Assembly: GCA_900299255.1 (NCBI GenBank)
Contig: OMJB01000024.1
Coordinates: 1-32,580 of the forward strand
Direction: 5' to 3'
From: Sphingobacteriales bacterium
GTDB taxonomy: Bacteria > Bacteroidota > Bacteroidia > Chitinophagales > Chitinophagaceae
DNA length: 32,580 bases
Shown: in pieces, positions 7,343 to 15,856 of the stretch
Numbering within the stretch: the first letter of the stretch is position 1
Layout: each line of letters starts with the position of its first letter
The notes under the pieces: model-generated
What the model saw: the letters and a program-made list of their open reading frames with translations, nothing else
Told to the model about the DNA's origin: nothing
Databases searched by the model: none
Made by a program: the position numbers and the translations under genes

Positions 7343-8520
7343 AGGCATGAAAGAATAATACTGCATGCTTTTCTGATATCTTCTTCTGAGATTGTAAGCG
7401 GAGGAGCAATCCGGATACACTCCGGAGCAAATAAAAACCAATCAGAAAACAGACCTTTATCCAGGCAACTCTTCAACACCCTGCTTACACTTTCTGCCGT
7501 ATCCAACTCTACAGCCATCAGCAGCCCTTTGCTCCGAACGGAACGAATAGCGGGGTGTTTCAGCAAGGAGTGAAAAAGAGCCTCCTTTTCCTGTACCTGA
7601 TCAACAATTGAATCCTTCATCAGCACATTCATTGCAGCCATACCGGCTGCACAGCACAACGGATGTCCCCCGAATGTGGTAATATGCCCCAGAACCGGGT
7701 TACATGTCAGCGCAGCCATCATCTGGTGAGCAGACACAAATGCACCTAACGGCATGCCGCCTCCCAAAGCCTTGCCGAGCAACAATATATCCGGCTCCAC
7801 ATCATAATGCTGAAAGCCCCACATTTTTCCGGTTCTGCCGAAGCCGCACTGAATCTCATCAAAAATCAGCAGGGTTCCTGTATCTGTGCATTTTTTACGG
7901 AGGGCTGCCAGCCAGTTTTTATCTGGTGCTATTACCCCAGCCTCACCCTGAATAGTTTCCATGATCACACAGGCAGTGTTTTCACCAACGGCATCAATCA
8001 ATGCCTGGCTGTTATAGTCGTAATGACCAACACCGGGCAGGAGCGGCCTGAATGCATTCCGCCAGTATTCATCCCCCATCACACTCAATGCGCCAAGCGT
8101 ATTGCCGTGATAAGCTCTGTTACAGCAGACAATATCCGGCCGGCCAGTAACGCGACGAGCCAGTTTTAGTGCACCTTCGGTGGCTTCGGCACCTGAGTTT
8201 GTGAAATATACACAGTCCAGATGGGCGGGAAGCTGACTGGCCAACATGCCGGCATATTTAACCTGTGGGCTTTGTACTACCTCTCCATAAACCATCACAT
8301 GGAGATAAGCTTCTGCCTGCTCTTTAACAGCATTTACAACAGCGGGATTTTTGTGCCCTATATTACAAACGCTTATGCCGCCTATAAGGTCGAGGTATTG
8401 CTTTCCATCAACGCCTTGCAGATAACTTCCTTCAGCACCTACAATCTCAATAGCCATTGGCGCAGGTGAGGTTTGGGCCACGTGTTCCAGAAATAACCGG
8501 CGGTTGGTTTTATTGATCAT
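7339..8520 (-). CDS. PLP-dependent class III aminotransferase (aspartate aminotransferase family)
   Basis: 393 residues. A fold-type I, class III omega-type aminotransferase, related to acetylornithine/ornithine aminotransferases. Visible elements are the PLP phosphate site TNSGAEATEGALKLARR (residues 107-123), RAYHGNTLGALS, the cofactor Asp in IFDEIQCGFGRTG (Asp221), and the Schiff-base Lys250 in LLLGKALGGGMPLGA. The TFGGHP motif near residue 285 is typical. Substrate cannot be assigned from sequence; it may act on ornithine, acetylornithine or another omega-amino acid. The stop codon lies within a terminator hairpin. The CCA-adding gene lies 16 nt upstream on the same strand, so the two probably form an operon. 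Confidence 0.88.
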   Translation of the reverse strand: MINKTNRRLFLEHVAQTSPAPMAIEIVGAEGSYLQGVDGKQYLDLIGGISVCNIGHKNPAVVNAVKEQAEAYLHVMVYGEVVQSPQVKYAGMLASQLPAHLDCVYFTNSGAEATEGALKLARRVTGRPDIVCCNRAYHGNTLGALSVMGDEYWRNAFRPLLPGVGHYDYNSQALIDAVGENTACVIMETIQGEAGVIAPDKNWLAALRKKCTDTGTLLIFDEIQCGFGRTGKMWGFQHYDVEPDILLLGKALGGGMPLGAFVSAHQMMAALTCNPVLGHITTFGGHPLCCAAGMAAMNVLMKDSIVDQVQEKEALFHSLLKHPAIRSVRSKGLLMAVELDTAESVSRVLKSCLDKGLFSDWFLFAPECIRIAPPLTISEEDIRKACSIILSCL

Positions 8521-8536
8521 ACCTCTCTATTTTAAC

Positions 8537-9955
8537 TTAATTAACTGGCTTCAGGTTCATTTCGCCAGCTTTTTCCAGCAACAGCCTGTATGCCGCATCA
8601 TGTGTATTTGGTATCAGCCCATCAAGAATGGCATCTCTGACAGCTGTTTTAAGAACGCCGACCTCTCTTGAAGGTGAAAGATTGAAAATCTGCATGATGT
8701 CATCGCCTGAAATAGGCGGCTGCCAGTTTCTGATACTGTCTTTTTCCTCTACTTCCTTCAGCCTTTGTTTTACAAATCCGAAGTTCTCCAGGTATCTTTT
8801 CACCTTCAGCTTATTCTTAGACGTAATATCGCTTTCGCACAATATCATCAGGTCTTCCAGATCTTCACCTGCATCAAACAGCAAACGGCGCATAGCCGAG
8901 TCGGTAATATCTTCTTTAGTGAGGCTGATGGGCCTTAGATGCAGCGAAACGAGCTTTGCCACATACTTCATCTTTTCGTGCAGCGGCAATTTGAGCTGTT
9001 TAAAGATTTTAGGCACCATGCGCTCACCTACTACCTCATGGCCGTGAAAAGTCCAGCCATGCCCTTCTTCAAAACGCTTGGTGGCTGGCTTTGCGATATC
9101 GTGCAGCAGTGCGGCCCAGCGCAGCCAAAGATCACTGCTTTTGGCTGCGGTATTATCAACCACCTGCAGGGTGTGGTAGAAATTATCTTTGTGCCCTTTA
9201 CCTTCAATAATCTCAACACCAGTGAGGTCTGTGAGCTGAGGGAAAAATTCTCTGAGTAAACCTGATCTGTATAAAAGATCAAGACCAACAGATGGCTTAT
9301 CAGCCAGCATAATTTTATTCAGCTCGTCAGTAATCCGTTCCTGCGATATTATTTTTAACCGGCCCTTGTTTCTGCCAATCGCATCAAAGACCTCGTCGAT
9401 TATAGTGAAATCCAGCTGCGTGGCGAAACGAATTGCCCGCATCATACGGAGGGGGTCATCTGAAAAAGTGACGTCAGGATCAAGAGGAGTGCGAATGATT
9501 TTTTGCTGCAGATCATTTACCCCGTTAAAAGGATCAATCAATTTTCCGTAGTCTTCTTTATTCAGGCTGATAGCCAGCGCATTAATTGTGAAATCGCGCC
9601 GTAACTGGTCATCTTCTATCGTTCCGGCTTCCACTTGTGGCTTGCGGGAATCTGAAGAATAAGATTCTTTTCGTGCACCAACGAATTCCACATCAAAGCC
9701 ATGGTGGCGAAACTGGGCGGTACCGAAATTTTTAAAAAAATTGACCTGCGGATTATGTGGCAGTGACGCAGCCACAAGATGGGCTAACCTGATACCATCG
9801 CCCTGACAAACAACATCGACATCTTTTGTAGGCCGTCCGAGTAATTTATCACGTACAAACCCACCAATAAGGTAACATTGAACACCCATCTCACCAGCAG
9901 AAGCGGCGATACGCTCAAATAACTTTATTTCTTCCTTTGAACATTCAATATCCAT
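8537..9955 (-). CDS. cca: CCA-adding tRNA nucleotidyltransferase with HD domain
   Basis: 472 residues. A class II polymerase-beta-type nucleotidyltransferase that adds or repairs the 3' CCA of tRNAs using CTP and ATP. It shows [20 protein letters not shown], with the GG and DVD catalytic metal-binding motifs near residues 29-49. [13 protein letters not shown] and [12 protein letters not shown] follow, both classical head and neck motifs. A C-terminal HD phosphohydrolase domain has the [11 protein letters not shown] motif. The ATG at 9953-9955 (MDIECSKEE) is chosen since a TAGCTTTG -7 element lies only 9 nt upstream. tRNA-Arg in this window has no encoded CCA, so the enzyme is needed for tRNA maturation here. 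Confidence 0.92.
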   Translation of the reverse strand: MDIECSKEEIKLFERIAASAGEMGVQCYLIGGFVRDKLLGRPTKDVDVVCQGDGIRLAHLVAASLPHNPQVNFFKNFGTAQFRHHGFDVEFVGARKESYSSDSRKPQVEAGTIEDDQLRRDFTINALAISLNKEDYGKLIDPFNGVNDLQQKIIRTPLDPDVTFSDDPLRMMRAIRFATQLDFTIIDEVFDAIGRNKGRLKIISQERITDELNKIMLADKPSVGLDLLYRSGLLREFFPQLTDLTGVEIIEGKGHKDNFYHTLQVVDNTAAKSSDLWLRWAALLHDIAKPATKRFEEGHGWTFHGHEVVGERMVPKIFKQLKLPLHEKMKYVAKLVSLHLRPISLTKEDITDSAMRRLLFDAGEDLEDLMILCESDITSKNKLKVKRYLENFGFVKQRLKEVEEKDSIRNWQPPISGDDIMQIFNLSPSREVGVLKTAVRDAILDGLIPNTHDAAYRLLLEKAGEMNLKPVN

Positions 9956-9964
9956 ACACTGGTG

Positions 9965-9972
9965 CAAAGCTA
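9965..9972 (-). promoter_or_regulatory. Promoter -7 element for cca (TAGCTTTG)
   Basis: Minus-strand TAGCTTTG is an exact TAnnTTTG match. The expected start site is only 2-4 nt before the ATG at 9955, suggesting an almost leaderless mRNA. No clear TTTG is seen at -33. Confidence 0.5.
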
Positions 9973-10018
9973 TGATATTGGCTGATAAAGTAGATGTGTG
10001 TTTATGGAACACATCGCG

Positions 10019-10026
10019 TAATTTTG
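10019..10026 (+). promoter_or_regulatory. Promoter -7 element for the YtxJ-like gene (TAATTTTG)
   Basis: Plus-strand TAATTTTG matches TAnnTTTG and lies 21 nt before the ATG at 10048. A purine-rich AGAAGGA stretch before that ATG can serve as ribosome binding site. The -33 box is not clear. Confidence 0.5.
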
Positions 10027-10047
10027 CTGAGCAACAAAGAAGGAATC

Positions 10048-10383
10048 ATGGACTGGATAGAAATCACACAAACCGAACAGCTGGAACAAATAAAAAAAGG
10101 AACTGACAACCACGTTGCGGTAATATTCAAACACAGTACACGCTGCAGTATCAGCAATATGGCTAAGATGCGCCTGGAACGTGAACCTCAGCCAGCTGGC
10201 ACCAGTTTTTATTTGCTCGACCTGCTGAAATACAGAGCCCTTTCCAACCAGATAGCTGACGATTTCAAGGTGCATCATGAATCGCCGCAGATACTCATCA
10301 TCAGGAATGGAGATTGTGTATTTGAAGAAAGCCATAACGGAATAAATATGGCCGAAATTGCCGAGCAGGTAGCGTTGAATTAA
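10048..10383 (+). CDS. ytxJ: YtxJ-like bacillithiol-system redox protein
   Basis: 111 residues with a thioredoxin-like fold. The segment VIFKHSTRCSISNMAKMRLE places one Cys (Cys33) at the position of the thioredoxin active site, where the second Cys is replaced by Ser (CSIS), a monothiol arrangement typical of the YtxJ/DUF2847 family. The later SPQILIIRNGDCVFEESHNGI is the cis-Pro strand of the fold. Family members are proposed monothiol bacilliredoxins that remove bacillithiol from proteins. No bacillithiol synthesis gene is in this window. The ATG at 10048 has a good upstream purine tract (AGAAGGAATC). Confidence 0.82.
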   Translation: MDWIEITQTEQLEQIKKGTDNHVAVIFKHSTRCSISNMAKMRLEREPQPAGTSFYLLDLLKYRALSNQIADDFKVHHESPQILIIRNGDCVFEESHNGINMAEIAEQVALN

Positions 10384-10520
10384 CGTCTGGTGTACATTAC
10401 CCACCAAGGCGGAATTATCTCAATAATTCGCAATTAGTTACGGCACACGCCCGTTGCGTTAGCTTATTGGATTAAAACTTTGGATTCAGCCGGCAAACTG
10501 ATCTGTAAAAATAACCCAGG

Positions 10521-11876
10521 TCAGATATCCTTTCCCTTCCAGCGACCGCTCTTAAGGTACAGTGTTGAAGCTATGAGCAGCAGTGTCCAGTATACAAACT
10601 CTGAGCCCCAGCACAAATACAATGGGCTTTTCCAGGCATAAATGACGAAGTAACAATAGACCAGATAACAGCCAACGCACGATACTTCTATCGTGAGGTT
10701 TACGAGTGTATTGCCCGTGCCAACTACTCCATTAAAAACCACCGTGGAAAGTGCCATAATCAGTGTAGCCACAATTATGACCCTAAGGCTGGGTATGGCA
10801 AATGTGACCAGCGCTGCATCGCCGGAGTAAACGGACAAAAACTGCTTGGAAAAAAGAAGGATCACGATACACAAAAAACCGGTGTATGTAAGGCTGATCT
10901 TACATATTTTCCAGATAACGCCTGCTACATCCCTCCGCCGTCCCTGACCTATAATATTGCTGACCATAGTATTACAGGTTGTGGCAAGCGCCCATGTTCC
11001 AACACCTACCAGTCCAAAAATATTTCTGAGTACCTGAGATGCGGCCAGTGATTGTGCACCAAGATGCTCGATGAATATAAAAAACACCAGCCAGCCTCCT
11101 ATACTGAAAAGAAACTGAACGATGAGGGGTGCAGCTACCTTTAACGTACGCTGGGACAATGAGAAGTCGAAATGCCTGAAACTGAAAACAGGAAACTCAT
11201 GGTGCAGGCGGTTGCCAAAAAACATCGCAACCATAGTAATGGCATAAAACACTTCGGCAATAACAGATGCAAATGCTGCACCTTTGAAACCCAACATCGG
11301 GAAACCTAGTTTACCGAATATCAGCACATAATCGAAAATGATATTGGAAGCGGCGGCCGCAACTGACCCATAGATAAGCAGTCTGGATCGGCCAATAGAA
11401 ATGAAAAATGAGCTAAACAACTGACTGATTATCAGAAATGGTAAGCCCCACACACGGATGTATACAAAACTCACACTCAAGGCAAAATTGTCATTGTCGT
11501 TCAGGCTGTAGCCAAACAGCAAAGGCACCAGCCAAAGCGTCATCAACATTAAACCCAGCGAAAATACTACTGACAACATTGCGCCATTTGTCATCAGCTC
11601 AGCCAAACCGCGCTTGTCACCTTCCCCTGCCCTTCTGGCCATCTGTATCTGCATACCGCTGCTCAGGCCATACCCAATCATAGCCAGTATGAGATAAAAT
11701 ACCCCGGTTATACCATTTACACCCAGCTCCCGCTCTCCTAGCCTACCAAGAAATATCGTATTTGCAAAATAACTTATTTGGGGAATCAGTAAAGCCAGAG
11801 AAATAGGAGCAGCAAGCTGTAAAATCTGTTTATTCGTTGTCTTTACTCCAAGGTTATTTATATCTGTCTGACTCAA
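10521..11876 (-). CDS. MATE family multidrug/solute exporter
   Basis: 451 residues and about 12 hydrophobic segments, the usual MATE size. The N-terminal half starts with QILQLAAPISLALLIPQI and NTIFLGRLGERELGVNGI, the typical TM1-TM2 pattern. SIGRSRLLIYGSVAAAASNIIFDY matches the TM5 region and its repeat follows in the second half (IGQGRRRDV). These antiporters export cationic drugs or metabolites in exchange for Na+ or H+; the substrate here is unknown. The gene is divergent from the DUF3822 operon and convergent with ytxJ; the 137-nt gap to ytxJ has only a weak hairpin (GAATTAT/ATAATTC at 10412-10429). Confidence 0.88.
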   Translation of the reverse strand: MSQTDINNLGVKTTNKQILQLAAPISLALLIPQISYFANTIFLGRLGERELGVNGITGVFYLILAMIGYGLSSGMQIQMARRAGEGDKRGLAELMTNGAMLSVVFSLGLMLMTLWLVPLLFGYSLNDNDNFALSVSFVYIRVWGLPFLIISQLFSSFFISIGRSRLLIYGSVAAAASNIIFDYVLIFGKLGFPMLGFKGAAFASVIAEVFYAITMVAMFFGNRLHHEFPVFSFRHFDFSLSQRTLKVAAPLIVQFLFSIGGWLVFFIFIEHLGAQSLAASQVLRNIFGLVGVGTWALATTCNTMVSNIIGQGRRRDVAGVIWKICKISLTYTGFLCIVILLFSKQFLSVYSGDAALVTFAIPSLRVIIVATLIMALSTVVFNGVVGTGNTLVNLTIEVSCVGCYLVYCYFVIYAWKSPLYLCWGSEFVYWTLLLIASTLYLKSGRWKGKDI

Positions 11877-11912
11877 AATTCTGCACTTTTATAGGTATCC
11901 TCGTTTTTAGAC

Positions 11913-11920
11913 TACTTTTG
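11913..11920 (+). promoter_or_regulatory. Promoter -7 element for DUF3822-rsmD-coaD (TACTTTTG)
   Basis: Plus-strand TACTTTTG matches TAnnTTTG. It lies 57 nt before the DUF3822 ATG, in the gap shared with the divergent MATE gene. A -33 TTTG at 19-21 nt is not evident (TTTT at 11887-11890). Confidence 0.45.
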
Positions 11921-11977
11921 TAACAGCCTGCAATTGGAATAGTTTGGCAAATTTATTCTATAATTGCGTGTAATTGT

Positions 11978-12808
11978 ATGAAGTCGGTTAATAATAATAT
12001 TTACGAACAGGTTTATAATTCACAGGAAGACCCTTCGCTGCTGTCGAAGGTAGCGGTTGTGACAGTGGTGTTGGTGCCAAGAGGCATACTTGTAGCCGGC
12101 TTTAACGCAGCCAAGGAGCTGCTGACAATACACTTCACCGGATATAACAAGACAAAACCGATCTGGGAAATCAATTTTTTTGAGCACATATTTTTTCAGG
12201 AACCCCTGCTCGCAGCACGGGAAAAAGTGAAAGGCGTGTTTTTCTGCTCCAATAAAAACATGGTAGTGCCTGAAGCACTTTATGATGAAGCCGAAGCTAA
12301 AAAATGGCTGCAACACATACATTTTCTGGAAAAGAAAGATGTAATAGAGTCATATGTGATTGAAGAGGATAAGTCGCAGTATATGCTGGCAATGCCCGTA
12401 GAAATTACGGAACTTGTGAAGATCAATTTCAAAAAAGCAACCACGCTTCCGCTCCCTGTTTATCATTTCAATAATACCAGCAAGCAAAGTCTGTATATGC
12501 AGTGTTTCATCACGGCAGAGCAGGTGTGCGCTACGCTTCACAATTACAGTCAGCTGCTGTGGCACCGCGTTTTCGATTATAACTCGGCTGAGGATATTGC
12601 ATTTGAGATCAGGCAGCTCTGCATGGAAAACAATATTTCCCCCTCCAAAATATCTTTGAGGTGCAATACCATAAGCGCAGCAGAGTATGACGTTGTGAAT
12701 GAGTTATCTCAGTATTTCCCGGGGCTAAGGGCTGGTAACGGCCGCTCACTGAGCTCAAGGTGGGATGGGGCTATTTATCTATCCCAACAATTACTGGCAT
12801 GCGTATAG
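11978..12808 (+). CDS. DUF3822 family protein
   Basis: 276 residues. It matches the DUF3822 family of Bacteroidota, judged from its length, its position upstream of rsmD and coaD, and a two-part layout resembling an actin/Hsp70-like ATPase fold. No signal peptide or membrane segment is seen. An internal repeat is suggested by two similar strand-helix halves (LVPRGILVAGFNAAKELL early and YMQCFITAEQVCATLHNYSQ later). Function is unknown. Its last 10 bases overlap the start of rsmD (ATGCGTATAG), so translation is coupled, which points to a shared transcript with rsmD and coaD. Confidence 0.78.
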   Translation: MKSVNNNIYEQVYNSQEDPSLLSKVAVVTVVLVPRGILVAGFNAAKELLTIHFTGYNKTKPIWEINFFEHIFFQEPLLAAREKVKGVFFCSNKNMVVPEALYDEAEAKKWLQHIHFLEKKDVIESYVIEEDKSQYMLAMPVEITELVKINFKKATTLPLPVYHFNNTSKQSLYMQCFITAEQVCATLHNYSQLLWHRVFDYNSAEDIAFEIRQLCMENNISPSKISLRCNTISAAEYDVVNELSQYFPGLRAGNGRSLSSRWDGAIYLSQQLLACV

Positions 12809-13341
12809 TAGGCGGCACATTTGGCGGAAGGAGATTCAGTCCGCCGTCAAGAATTCCAGCCCGTCCAACAACTGAAGTGGCTAAGGAGGGATTATTCAAT
12901 ATCCTGAACAATATGCTGGACTTTGAGGGATTGAAAACCCTGGACCTGTTTGGAGGCACAGGCAGTATCAGTTATGAGCTTGCATCGCGCGGGGCAACTG
13001 ATCTGACGCTTGTTGAACGGGATCTAGTAACAATTGACTTCATAAAAAAGACAACTAAGGAACTTGGAATCACTGACAAGCTCCAGATTATCAGGGGCGA
13101 TGTATTTAAGTTCATGAAAGCCAATATTGAACAGTACAATTTCATTTTTGCAGGCCCACCGTATGCACTCGACAGCATTGATGATCTGCCTTTACTTGTT
13201 TTTGAAAAAAATATGCTTTTGCCCGAAGGGATTTTTGTGTTGGAACATACGCCCAGAAATGATTACCAGCATCACCCCCACTTTCTGAAATTAAAAAATT
13301 ACGGAACTACCGTTTTTACATTTTTCGCACAGACAAAATAA
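12799..13341 (+). CDS. rsmD: 16S rRNA (guanine966-N2)-methyltransferase RsmD-like
   Basis: 180 residues. An SAM-dependent methyltransferase that methylates G966 of 16S rRNA in the small subunit. The start MRIVGGTFGGRRF and ARPTTEVAKEGLFNIL are family hallmarks, and LDLFGGTGSISYELASRGA (residues 48-66) is the SAM-binding motif I. The catalytic motif IV, normally DPPY or NPPY, reads GPPY at residues 119-122 (AGPPYAL). The ATG at 12799 gives the canonical N-terminus; a longer in-frame start from 12760 would only translate part of DUF3822. coaD begins 6 nt after its stop, the common rsmD-coaD arrangement. Confidence 0.9.
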   Translation: MRIVGGTFGGRRFSPPSRIPARPTTEVAKEGLFNILNNMLDFEGLKTLDLFGGTGSISYELASRGATDLTLVERDLVTIDFIKKTTKELGITDKLQIIRGDVFKFMKANIEQYNFIFAGPPYALDSIDDLPLLVFEKNMLLPEGIFVLEHTPRNDYQHHPHFLKLKNYGTTVFTFFAQTK

Positions 13342-13347
13342 CCAGCT

Positions 13348-13806
13348 ATGCAGCGCATCTGTCTTTTTCCCGGCACATTTGACCCTATAACACTCGGCCA
13401 TGTAGACGTAATAGAAAGAGCAGTAAATCTTTTTGACAAGCTGGTCATTGGCATTGGTATCAACTCTTCCAAGCAACCCATGTTTTCGGTAGAACAGCGA
13501 ATAAGCTGGCTGAAGGAGATTTACAAAAACGACCCCCGCATAGTAGCTGCAGGATATGAAGGTCTTACTGTTGACTATTGCAAATCAATTGGTGCTAATT
13601 TTATACTGAGAGGCATACGCTACATCAGTGATTTTGAGTACGAAAAAGCAATTGCCGACATGAACCGAATGCTGGCACCGGAAATAGAAACAGTTTTCCT
13701 TACCTGTTCACCGCTGTATTCTACAATTTCCTCAACTCTGGTGAGAGATGTAATCCGCAACGGCGGAGATGCAGGAATGTTTATGCCAAAAGAAGTAAAA
13801 ATATAA
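13348..13806 (+). CDS. coaD: Phosphopantetheine adenylyltransferase
   Basis: 152 residues, near the usual 155-165. It catalyses the reversible transfer of AMP from ATP to 4'-phosphopantetheine, the penultimate step of CoA synthesis. The nucleotidyltransferase signatures are complete: GTFDPITLGHVDVIERA with the TxGH motif (Thr15, His18), LRGIRYISDFEYE with the conserved Arg, and the ISSTLVRD motif (residues 127-134). It is the last gene of the DUF3822-rsmD-coaD operon. Confidence 0.95.
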   Translation: MQRICLFPGTFDPITLGHVDVIERAVNLFDKLVIGIGINSSKQPMFSVEQRISWLKEIYKNDPRIVAAGYEGLTVDYCKSIGANFILRGIRYISDFEYEKAIADMNRMLAPEIETVFLTCSPLYSTISSTLVRDVIRNGGDAGMFMPKEVKI

Positions 13807-13827
13807 TTGCTTTTGGGGTATCGCCCA

Positions 13828-14505
13828 CTATTCTTTGATAAAATCTACGGTTGCATTTTTGAACTCAGGCTTATTTACACCTTCGCGCAGTTTCTGAAAA
13901 GTATTAACGGGGCCTTTGGCCAGAAACAGGTTCACAATCCATGCAGGTAATACACCTCCCGGATCAAACTGAACGGTATATACCACATGCTGCACATCGC
14001 GGCTGATAGCACTCACCAACCAATGGGCTTCCGAGTACCGGACCCTTATCAGATCGGGCTTCTCGGGCATAAGTCCTGACTCTGTTTTGGCATCTATTTT
14101 AAGAGTCTTGGCATCGGGATGGGTGAAAGTAACGTGGGAAACATAGTCGCGGTTGGTAACAGGCCATGGCATATTTACAACGGCATAAAATACTATTTCA
14201 TTTGTGTTGATCTTTCGAAGCAGCACAGACTTTTTATTGGCATAGACCCACTCGTTCTGTTTGCTTACATCCATTAAGTATGCGGCAAGCTGAGCCTGGC
14301 GGGTATTGATGTTAAACTCTATCCGTATGGCTTTGAAATTTGAATTGGGCGTCTTGGCAGTGAATACTTTTATGCCGTCCTCTTCTTTTTTAAACTGCCA
14401 GTTCGTTTGCGCTACAGCTAACGAATGAACCATGCACAACAACAAAATACCTTTCCACCGGCAGGCAGATAAACAGCATTTCGGGAAACTGATACTGTAT
14501 TGCAA
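13828..14505 (-). CDS. Secreted START-domain (lipid-binding-fold) protein
   Basis: About 225 residues. An N-terminal signal peptide (basic CRWK then GILLLCMVHSLAVAQ) predicts export. The remainder resembles a START/Bet v 1-like domain: WQFKKEEDGIKVFTA, VSKQNEWVYANKKS, the PWPVTNRDYVSHVTF strand, and a long amphipathic C-terminal helix (VNLFLAKGPVNTFQKLREG). Such domains bind lipids or hydrophobic ligands; the ligand is unknown. The start is uncertain: the in-frame TTG at 14505 is used because no ATG upstream of the signal peptide is in frame, while an ATG at 14510 is in another frame. It is convergent with coaD. Confidence 0.75.
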   Translation of the reverse strand: MQYSISFPKCCLSACRWKGILLLCMVHSLAVAQTNWQFKKEEDGIKVFTAKTPNSNFKAIRIEFNINTRQAQLAAYLMDVSKQNEWVYANKKSVLLRKINTNEIVFYAVVNMPWPVTNRDYVSHVTFTHPDAKTLKIDAKTESGLMPEKPDLIRVRYSEAHWLVSAISRDVQHVVYTVQFDPGGVLPAWIVNLFLAKGPVNTFQKLREGVNKPEFKNATVDFIKE

Positions 14506-14632
14506 GTCATAAAACTAATCAAAGTATTTACAAACTTGGATTTATTAACCACAAAGTCGGGCAAATAGCCCTTTATTAAGCATACACAAGAACGATATTG
14601 CTAAAATGAGAAAAACTATATCGATGTTAATG

Positions 14633-14950
14633 TCAGTCAGCATTGTATTTACGCTCCATTGCTTTGTATCGGTTGAACCGGTGTGTTTCGAACAAAAGTC
14701 TTTTGCCAGCCAGACAAACTATCAGTACATCATCCAGCCAGCCGACAATGAAAAAATGATCAGGAATAACATCCTCAGAAATTATTACATAGCTTACCGC
14801 TGCCACTGTCAGCACAAGCGTCAAAGCGGACAACCTGTATTGCCCTCTGGCTACTTCTTTCATCATCAGCCAAAGGGTTTTCTGGCTCTTTAAGTGCCAC
14901 CATTTGAATTTTACTAAACCAACCGGCCGTACCGGCCTGAATGCAGACAT
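14633..14950 (-). CDS. YkvA/DUF1232-like small membrane protein
   Basis: 105 residues. The C-terminal half carries the DUF1232 signature: a hydrophobic segment (LSALTLVLTVAAVSYVI) followed by VIPDHFFIVGWLDDVLIV, matching the family pattern of a helix then IPD...G.LDD. A basic tail ends the protein. Family members are small membrane-associated proteins of unknown role. The opposite strand also has a 95-codon frame, but its composition is not protein-like. The ATG is at 14948-14950, and a TAGTTTTG element lies 17 nt upstream on the same strand (14967-14974), supporting this reading. Confidence 0.75.
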   Translation of the reverse strand: MSAFRPVRPVGLVKFKWWHLKSQKTLWLMMKEVARGQYRLSALTLVLTVAAVSYVIISEDVIPDHFFIVGWLDDVLIVCLAGKRLLFETHRFNRYKAMERKYNAD

Positions 14951-15068
14951 ACCAGCTCTTTTGGCACAAAACTACAAGACAACCTGTTGAAGTCTTGTTA
15001 ACGAAAAAGCACGAAAAAGTTAACTTTTATTCAGACCGTAATGAATGTATCCTCAACAGGAAGTGTAG

Positions 15069-15701
15069 CTATGCAACACCTGCAGCACGAAATACCTCAC
15101 GCACTGCTTCATAAGATTTTGAAAGATACGGAGCCAGATCTCCGGCTTTAATCCAGCGTGCTTCAAGTATGTTTTCTTCTTTTTGGGGCGTCAGTTTTTC
15201 TGAAGACGAAGCAGACATACGGAACCATGCCGTACGCTTCAGTATCTGCTGGCTGTTCTGTTCGTAAATATGAAAAGTGTCGCAGATATTTTCTCCCAAA
15301 TCAATTGTAACAAGCCCGGTTTCTTCCTGCACTTCACGAACAGAGCAGGCGGCAATATCTTCTCCTTCATCCAGCTTGCCCTTGGGCAAATCCCACTTAC
15401 CCTTTCTGAAGATCATGAGGTATTCATTGTTTTCATTGCACACCAAACCACCACCGGCATCAATTGGCTCAAACATGGCACCTAGCTGGGCGGTGAGCGC
15501 TTCAGAAGATGCGTCTTCAATTATGACACCATTTCTGCCCGGTCTTTGCAGCTGATTAAGCGCTTTTGAAAAAGCATCGGCAGTTGCCGCTTCAAAAACC
15601 AGATAATTTTCTGCAGCGGGATGTTCCGCCATATACTCTTCCCTGTTGGTAGTAAGTATCAGAGACTTGTCGATGAAGTAAATTTTTCGGGAGAATGCCA
15701 T
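15069..15701 (-). CDS. NUDIX hydrolase
   Basis: 210 residues. The NUDIX box is perfect from Gly108 to Leu130 (GKLDEGE, then REVQEETGL, following G-x5-E-x7-REV-x-EE-x-G-L), giving the metal-bound catalytic helix that hydrolyses nucleoside diphosphate-linked compounds. The substrate cannot be deduced. About 80 residues precede the NUDIX fold (MAFSRKIYFIDKSLILTT), a Bacteroidota variant with a small N-terminal domain. The RKGKWDLPKGKL run before the box is typical. The ATG at 15699-15701 has a TACATTTG element only 5 nt upstream, implying an essentially leaderless transcript. Confidence 0.9.
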   Translation of the reverse strand: MAFSRKIYFIDKSLILTTNREEYMAEHPAAENYLVFEAATADAFSKALNQLQRPGRNGVIIEDASSEALTAQLGAMFEPIDAGGGLVCNENNEYLMIFRKGKWDLPKGKLDEGEDIAACSVREVQEETGLVTIDLGENICDTFHIYEQNSQQILKRTAWFRMSASSSEKLTPQKEENILEARWIKAGDLAPYLSKSYEAVREVFRAAGVA

Positions 15702-15705
15702 GATG

Positions 15706-15713
15706 CAAATGTA
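15706..15713 (-). promoter_or_regulatory. Promoter -7 element for the NUDIX gene (TACATTTG)
   Basis: Minus-strand TACATTTG is a TAnnTTTG match located 4 nt before the ATG. A start site about 7 nt downstream would fall on or beside the ATG, so translation would be leaderless if it is used. The -33 box is weak. Confidence 0.45.
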
Positions 15714-15834
15714 AAACTATAATCACTAAACAGTTTTTCTATTGGCGCTGCAGCAGCACTCCGGGTTCGGTCTTTCATAAATAAAATCAATTGCACGTTA
15801 CAGGAAATCACATTCAGGAAAACAAATGAATCCC

Positions 15835-15842
15835 TACCTTTG
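15835..15842 (+). promoter_or_regulatory. Promoter -7 element for the glutathione peroxidase gene (TACCTTTG)
   Basis: Exact TAnnTTTG match 14 nt before the ATG at 15857, giving a very short leader. No TTTG is visible at the usual -33 distance. Confidence 0.5.
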
Positions 15843-15856
15843 AGAAAACACAAAAA

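Noticed and set aside
14606-14893. 95-codon plus-strand frame with a signal-like start
   Set aside because: It lies opposite the YkvA-like gene, whose DUF1232 pattern is convincing. After the first residues its composition is Cys/His/Gln-rich and has no domain.
14997-15024. GTTAAC repeats with two copies of ACGAAAAAG
   Set aside because: Short AT-rich repeat in an intergenic gap, too small to be called a CRISPR or mobile-element end.
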